From NCBI GenBank assembly GCA_028817685.1, contig JAPPPC010000745.1, positions 1-9,681 of the forward strand: a stretch of DNA of 9,681 nt. The letters run 5' to 3'. The stretch's first letter is position 1, and each line of letters starts with the position of its first letter. This stretch comes from Rhodospirillaceae bacterium. GTDB lineage: Bacteria > Pseudomonadota > Alphaproteobacteria > UBA8366 > GCA-2717185. Under the pieces are notes generated by a model. It searched no databases. It was given only the letters and a program-made list of their open reading frames with translations, and was not told where the DNA came from. Both the position numbers and the translations under genes were made by a program. Positions 6,340 to 9,681 of this stretch are shown here, in pieces.

Positions 6340-6969
6340 GTGATTCGTCTATTTGCCATCCTCGCGATCTGCATTCTGTCGGGCGGCTGCGCCGTCGGCG
6401 TCCAGCATTCGTATAGTGCCGCTGACACTAAATTCGACATCACTGCCGACTCCAAAGTCGCCGTCGCCGTGCACGACCGTCGTCCCTATGTCGTTTCAGG
6501 GGATAAAGCCGGGAACTTCGTGGGCTTGCAAAGGGCCGGATTCGGGAACCCGTACGACGTAACGACCGAATCCTCAAAAACGTTGGCGAATGATTTTGCC
6601 GCAGCAATTGTCGCGGCTTTGGAAGCTGGCGGCACGGCGGTGCAGAACGTGTCGGTCTTACCGGAGGAGAGCGACGCGGCCGCGGAGAAGAAGCTGCTTG
6701 CGACTAAAACGGAGCGTGGGGTTCTCGTGACGATACGCGACTGGAAGACGGACACTTATGTGAACACGAAATTGATTTTCGATGTCGTCCTGCGCGTCTT
6801 CGATTCAACCGGCAAAGAGCGTGCAAAAACCGGAGTCAGGGGGGAAGATAATCTGGGCGGCAGCAACTTTAATCCGCCAGCACATGCGAGAAAGGCCGTG
6901 CCCCCAGCATTCCGAGAGCAGCTAAAAACGCTTTTCAACAACCCAAAGATTGTAGCGGCCCTCAAATAA
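6340..6969 (+). CDS. Predicted outer-membrane lipoprotein of unknown function
   Basis: 209 aa with a GTG start preceded by AGGGAGAGG. The N-terminus MIRLFAILAICILSGGC is a lipoprotein signal with the lipidated residue at Cys17. The -3 residue is Ser rather than Leu, still allowed by the general lipobox pattern. Residue +2 is Ala, not Asp, which predicts outer-membrane sorting. The mature part has a conserved-looking block VAVAVHDRRPYVVSGDK (40-56) followed by NFVGLQRAGFGNPYDVTT (59-76), then a helix (LANDFAAAIVAALEAGG), a strand-rich middle (VLVTIRDW) and a C-terminal FREQLKTLFNNPKIVAALK. This loosely resembles YajG-like lipoproteins, but I do not recognise it with confidence. Codon choice is more mixed than in the neighbours (TTG, TTA, AAA, ATA and CTA appear), which may point to a different history or low expression. 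It stands alone, convergent with the cupin gene 29 nt away. Confidence 0.85.
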   Translation: MIRLFAILAICILSGGCAVGVQHSYSAADTKFDITADSKVAVAVHDRRPYVVSGDKAGNFVGLQRAGFGNPYDVTTESSKTLANDFAAAIVAALEAGGTAVQNVSVLPEESDAAAEKKLLATKTERGVLVTIRDWKTDTYVNTKLIFDVVLRVFDSTGKERAKTGVRGEDNLGGSNFNPPAHARKAVPPAFREQLKTLFNNPKIVAALK

Positions 6970-7006
6970 CCGGCTAGAACGGTTGGCGTGTTGCCGCGTC
7001 AGCGGC
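6968..7006. other. Small hairpins between the convergent lipoprotein and cupin genes
   Basis: AACCG (6968-6972) pairs with CGGTT (6980-6984), overlapping the lipoprotein TAA. GCCGC (6993-6997) pairs with GCGGC (7002-7006) around a GTCA loop that contains the cupin TGA stop on the - strand. Both stems are only 5 bp and neither is followed by a T-run, so they are at best weak termination or 3'-end structures. Confidence 0.3.
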
Positions 7007-7373
7007 CCGCGTCTTCGTAATAGCAAAACTCGATTGCCAGATAATCCTCGTCCGCACGGAAAGGACCGTGCGGGACGCCGGCGGGCCGGCAAACATAGCT
7101 GTCCGCTTCGACCGCCGTCGCACCGTCCGAGCCGAGCCATTGCAGGGCACCGGATATCACGTAGACTTCCTCGATATAGTCGTGCGTGATCGCTTGCGTG
7201 ACTTCCGTGCCAGCGCGCCACCGGGTCAAGGTGGTACAATGACCCTTTTTGGCCACGTGATCGAGGGCGCCGGCCAGCACCTTGACCGAAACGCCCTCGG
7301 GCGCGCCTTCCGGACGGCTCCAGCCCTGTTCGAAATCGATCTTCGCGAAATCGACCTTGGGCCGGGCAGTCAT
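6999..7373 (-). CDS. Single-domain cupin protein (possible metal-dependent enzyme)
   Basis: 124 aa, one cupin barrel. Motif 1 is represented by HDYIEEVYVISG (64-75), giving His64 and Glu68 with the usual six residues to Gly75; the first His of the classic HxH pair is Ile62. Motif 2 is YVCRPAGVPHGPF (93-105), matching PxGxxH with His102. A mononuclear metal site with about three ligands is therefore plausible, as in ChrR-like cupins and small cupin dioxygenases or isomerases. There is no DNA-binding domain, so it is not a cupin-type regulator. The ATG shares one base with the TAA of the upstream crotonase gene (TAATG), which indicates translational coupling; the only purine-rich site lies inside the crotonase end. 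It probably acts on the same compound or route as that crotonase. The substrate is unknown. Confidence 0.88.
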   Translation of the reverse strand: MTARPKVDFAKIDFEQGWSRPEGAPEGVSVKVLAGALDHVAKKGHCTTLTRWRAGTEVTQAITHDYIEEVYVISGALQWLGSDGATAVEADSYVCRPAGVPHGPFRADEDYLAIEFCYYEDAGR

Positions 7374-8185
7374 TACTTGAAGGATTCCCAGTTGTAGAGC
7401 GGGGTTTCCTTGTCGGCGAAGCGGCGCACCGCCTCCTTATGGAATTCGGTATCTCGGCAGATCGACTGGCCGGCGGCTTCCATCTCCAACAAGGTGCGAT
7501 GATCCTGATTGTAGGATTGGTTCAGCACGTTCTTGGCCACGCCAATCGCGGTGGTCGACGCATGCGTGAAGCGGCTGGCGAAGGCGCGTGCCTCTTCCAT
7601 CGCATTTTCCTGGCTGACCACGTCGTAGATCATGCCCATCTCCTTCGCCTCCTCCGCGTAGACGCGGCGGCCGGAGAAGACGAGCTCCTTGGCGCGCATC
7701 TGGCCGACCAGGCGCGGCAGGATGTAGAAGCCGCTCCAGTCCGGGACAAGGCCGATACGGGCGAAGGCTTGCATGAAAAACGCGCGCGGCGTCGCCAGCG
7801 TGAAATCGCCGGCCAACGCTATATTGCAGCCCGCGCCCGCGGCCGCGCCATCGACCAGTGTGATAACCGGCAGTTCGATGTGGAACAGATTGTATATCGT
7901 GCTGTGACTGCCGCGCATGCGGCTGCGCGAGGCATTCGCCTCCACACCGCCAGCCTGCTGCGAGTTATTCATGTTCTTGACGTCGCCACCAGCGCAAAAC
8001 GCTCCGCCGGCCCCGGTGATGATCAGCGCCTTCACGTCGTCACCGGCCCGGTCGCTCGTCTCGTTCAGCGCATCGTCGAGCTGTTCGCGCATCTCGGTCG
8101 ACAGGGCGTTTTTGGCCTCCGGCCGGTTCAGGGTGATCGTCGCGATTTGCTCGCTGACCTCATAGATGACGTGCTGTTTTCCCAT
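7373..8185 (-). CDS. PaaG-like enoyl-CoA hydratase/isomerase family protein
   Basis: 270 aa crotonase. Landmarks: LNRPEAKNALS (19-29), first oxyanion segment GAFCAGGDVKNM (61-72), second oxyanion segment DGAAAGAGCN (112-121), then AFARIGLVPDWSGFYILPRLVG (140-161). Aligned from memory, the two hydratase glutamates correspond to Asn121 and Phe141, so both are absent. Asp149 in GLVPDWSG matches the catalytic Asp of PaaG/epoxyphenylacetyl-CoA isomerase-type crotonases, which suggests double-bond isomerisation or a related reaction rather than hydration. The GMIYDVVSQE stretch (184-193) also resembles PaaG. GGAGGG sits 7 nt upstream of the ATG and sets the start. The gene's stop overlaps the ATG of the cupin gene by one base. 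It lies 115 nt after the MetX-like gene, so it may be in the same transcript or have its own promoter. Confident family, moderate confidence in subtype. Confidence 0.93.
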   Translation of the reverse strand: MGKQHVIYEVSEQIATITLNRPEAKNALSTEMREQLDDALNETSDRAGDDVKALIITGAGGAFCAGGDVKNMNNSQQAGGVEANASRSRMRGSHSTIYNLFHIELPVITLVDGAAAGAGCNIALAGDFTLATPRAFFMQAFARIGLVPDWSGFYILPRLVGQMRAKELVFSGRRVYAEEAKEMGMIYDVVSQENAMEEARAFASRFTHASTTAIGVAKNVLNQSYNQDHRTLLEMEAAGQSICRDTEFHKEAVRRFADKETPLYNWESFK

Positions 8186-8239
8186 CGGTCGTCCCTCCTA
8201 TTTTTCGTACTCACGAGGCGCCGCGCGCCGTTGGACCGC

Positions 8240-8268
8240 ATATTGTCACGTCATACCTGTCGGCGGAA
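8240..8268 (-). promoter_or_regulatory. Weak candidate promoter for the crotonase-cupin pair
   Basis: On the - strand TTCCGC (complement of 8263-8268) and CAATAT (complement of 8240-8245) are 17 nt apart in the 115-nt gap 8186-8300. The GC-rich hairpin GGCGC-CGC-GCGCC (8217-8229) would lie just downstream in the leader. Neither element is a strong match, so read-through from the MetX-like gene is equally possible. No small gene is visible in the gap. Confidence 0.25.
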
Positions 8269-8300
8269 GGCGCGAGGGAGAGCGGTCAGTCAACCATTCC

Positions 8301-9314
8301 CTACCCCGCCATCAGACCATGCACCGCCTCACGCAGAAACGTCTGGTCTTCGACGGACTCAATCGGGTTGCCGGCACGGTGGCCCCAGATGGATTCGATG
8401 GGGCGATAGGTGGCATTCGGGATTTTGGCGGTTTCAGCTTCGCTGTCTTCCGGCGTGAAGTAGAGATCGGTGCGGCCGGGCATGACCAGAGTCTTCGCTG
8501 TGATGGCGCCCAGCGCCCTGTCCAAATCGCCTTCGAAGATCTCATTGTCGCTGATGTCGCAGCGCTCCCATACGCCTAGCATGGCGAGCAGGTTTTCCGG
8601 GTCGCGGCGCAGATAGTTGGCCTCCCAGCCGCGCACCAGATAGTCCTCCAGCGAGCCGAATCCATGCTCCAGATAGAGATGCTCGCGGTAGAAGGCCTGC
8701 GACATGGCCCAGCCGGCATAGACCCGGCCCATGGCGCGCAGCCCTTTCACCGGACGTGCCTCGAAATAGCCGTTGCGGTGGCCTGGATCGGCCGTCAAGG
8801 TCGCGCGAACGCCATCGATGAACACCTTATTGTGCGGCGAGGTGCGCGCCGCGCCGCAGACGGCGCAAATCCTGTCCACTCGGTCGGGGAAGATCGCCCC
8901 CCAGTGCAGCGCCTGCTGCGCCCCCATCGACCAGCCGTAAGCCAGCGCCAGCCGCTCGATACCGAACACCTCTTCCAGCAAGCGCTTTTGCGCGTGGATG
9001 TTGTCCCAATGGGTGACGGCGGGAAAGCGGCCCTTATCGAAAGGCTCCCCGACATTGCTGGGCGAGATCGAGAGGCCATTACCGATCATGTTCGGGATGA
9101 TGACGAACCAGCGGTCGGTGTCGAGGATATCGCCCGGACCGATCAGCCATTCGATATCGGTGTGATGCGCACCGAAGGAAGTCGGATAGAGCACTGCATT
9201 CGACTTGTCGGCAGCCAAGGTACCGTAGGTCTTGTAGGCGAGAAAGGCGCCCGGCACGGTCATACCGCATTGCAGTCGTAGATCACCCAATTCGAAACGT
9301 TTGTAGTCGGTCAT
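8301..9314 (-). CDS. MetX-like alpha/beta hydrolase (homoserine O-acetyltransferase-related)
   Basis: 337 aa, somewhat shorter than typical MetX at about 370. The family pattern is clear: YKTYGTL (27-33), IGPGDILDTDRWFVIIPN (58-75), FPAVTHWDNIHAQKRLL (97-113), nucleophile elbow GWSMGAQQALHW with Ser129, Asp283 in PGRTDLYFTP, and His312 in WGHRAGNP. The elbow reads GWSMGA instead of the GGSMGG usual in MetX, and the sequence around His312 differs from the DGHD-type ending. It may therefore be a hydrolase or an acyltransferase for another alcohol or amine rather than a methionine-pathway enzyme. The start at 9314 follows GGGGAGGGG closely and overlaps the queC stop as ATGA; a longer in-frame start at 9395 would run through queC coding sequence and is rejected. 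Strong coupling to queC is notable because the two families have no known shared pathway. Confidence 0.9.
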   Translation of the reverse strand: MTDYKRFELGDLRLQCGMTVPGAFLAYKTYGTLAADKSNAVLYPTSFGAHHTDIEWLIGPGDILDTDRWFVIIPNMIGNGLSISPSNVGEPFDKGRFPAVTHWDNIHAQKRLLEEVFGIERLALAYGWSMGAQQALHWGAIFPDRVDRICAVCGAARTSPHNKVFIDGVRATLTADPGHRNGYFEARPVKGLRAMGRVYAGWAMSQAFYREHLYLEHGFGSLEDYLVRGWEANYLRRDPENLLAMLGVWERCDISDNEIFEGDLDRALGAITAKTLVMPGRTDLYFTPEDSEAETAKIPNATYRPIESIWGHRAGNPIESVEDQTFLREAVHGLMAG

Positions 9315-9681
9315 GTCCCCTCCCCGGTCCGGTACCGTTCGTATCCCGTCGCCCGCAATTGGCAGGCCGGGCAAGCACCGCACCCATACCCCCAACTATG
9401 GCGGGTCGTGCGATCACCAATGTAGCAGGTGTGGGTTTCTTCGAGCAGGATATCGACAAGGACCGCGCCACCGAGCCGTTCGGTCAACGCCCAACTCTCC
9501 GCCTTGTCGATCCACATCAACGGCGTGTGCAGCACGAAGCGCCGATCCATGCCCAGAGTGAGGGCGACCTGCATCGCTTTGATCGTGTCGTCTCTGCAGT
9601 CCGGATAACCGGAATAGTCGGTCTCGCACATACCGCCGACGATATGGCGTAACCCTCGGCGATAGGCGACCGCCGCAGCTG
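9311..9681 (-). CDS. queC: 7-cyano-7-deazaguanine synthase QueC, C-terminal part (cut by window edge)
   Basis: The visible frame continues to the window edge: about 16 residues (ending LRHIVGG) precede Met at 9631, then 106 residues to the TGA at 9311-9313. QueC hallmarks are MCETDYSGYPDCRDDTIKA, HTPLMWIDKAESWAL, and a zinc site in EETHTCYIGD plus GYGCGACPAC, which supplies the four Cys ligands. QueC uses ATP to convert 7-carboxy-7-deazaguanine and ammonia to preQ0, a precursor of queuosine in tRNA. The N-terminal PP-loop (SGGxDS) lies outside the window, so about half the protein is seen. Sequence and zinc-site spacing look alphaproteobacterial. Its stop overlaps the start of the MetX-like gene by four bases (ATGA), so the two are co-translated. 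Other queuosine genes may lie further upstream; none is visible here. Confidence 0.95.
   Translation of the reverse strand, partial: AAAVAYRRGLRHIVGGMCETDYSGYPDCRDDTIKAMQVALTLGMDRRFVLHTPLMWIDKAESWALTERLGGAVLVDILLEETHTCYIGDRTTRHSWGYGCGACPACQLRATGYERYRTGEGT

Noticed and set aside
8217..8229. GC-rich hairpin GGCGC-CGC-GCGCC as a terminator of the MetX-like gene
   Set aside because: It is about 70 nt downstream of that gene's stop, has a 3-nt loop and no following T-run on the - strand; more likely chance in GC-rich DNA or a leader structure.
7439..8458. A 339-codon + strand open frame opposite the PaaG-like crotonase and the end of the MetX-like gene
   Set aside because: It mirrors well-supported - strand genes, is Arg/His/Ala-rich in the way of GC-biased antisense frames, spans an intergenic gap, and has no recognisable domain.
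9315..9395. A longer MetX-like protein starting at 9395
   Set aside because: This would lie inside queC coding sequence in another frame; the strong ribosome site immediately upstream of 9314 and the ATGA overlap explain the start better.

Overview
The window looks like GC-rich chromosomal DNA (about 60% GC by eye) from an alphaproteobacterium, probably an environmental one. The best marker is the QueC fragment at the right edge, whose C-terminal sequence reads like alphaproteobacterial QueC. The strong GC3 bias also produces many long antisense reading frames. No rRNA, tRNA, CRISPR array, insertion sequence or phage gene was found. Most genes look like acyl-CoA, lipid or small-molecule metabolism.

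Layout, left to right. (1) A crotonase-fold gene on + (17-805). (2) A small exported Ala/Lys-rich protein on - (890-1141), downstream of an AT-rich patch that probably holds its promoter. (3) A likely three-gene operon on -, read right to left: a TTC38/StaR-like tetratricopeptide protein (5604-4147), an alpha/beta hydrolase with an extra SCP2-like N-terminal domain (4087-2855), and a TLP1-type thiolase-like protein without the usual nucleophilic cysteine (2825-1281). (4) Divergent from this operon, a RidA-superfamily gene on + (5754-6200), sharing a 149-nt intergenic region with two overlapping inverted repeats. (5) A GTG-started lipoprotein gene on + (6340-6969), convergent with the next group. 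(6) On -, read right to left: the 3' half of queC (9681-9311) overlapping by ATGA a MetX-like alpha/beta hydrolase (9314-8301), then after 115 nt a PaaG-like crotonase (8185-7373) coupled by a one-base TAATG overlap to a cupin gene (7373-6999).

How the genes may work together is inferred. The TPR, SCP2-hydrolase and thiolase-like set resembles a module for binding and processing a lipid or acyl-CoA ligand. The RidA-like protein across the shared promoter region may deal with a reactive intermediate or a ligand. The crotonase-cupin pair looks like two steps of one catabolic route. Several enzymes lack the textbook catalytic residues of their families: both crotonases, the thiolase-like protein and the RidA-like protein. 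Their chemistry therefore cannot be read from family names. No gap between genes exceeds 150 nt. I see no clearly unprecedented defence or mobile system; the most interesting unit is the TTC38 / SCP2-hydrolase / thiolase-like operon.
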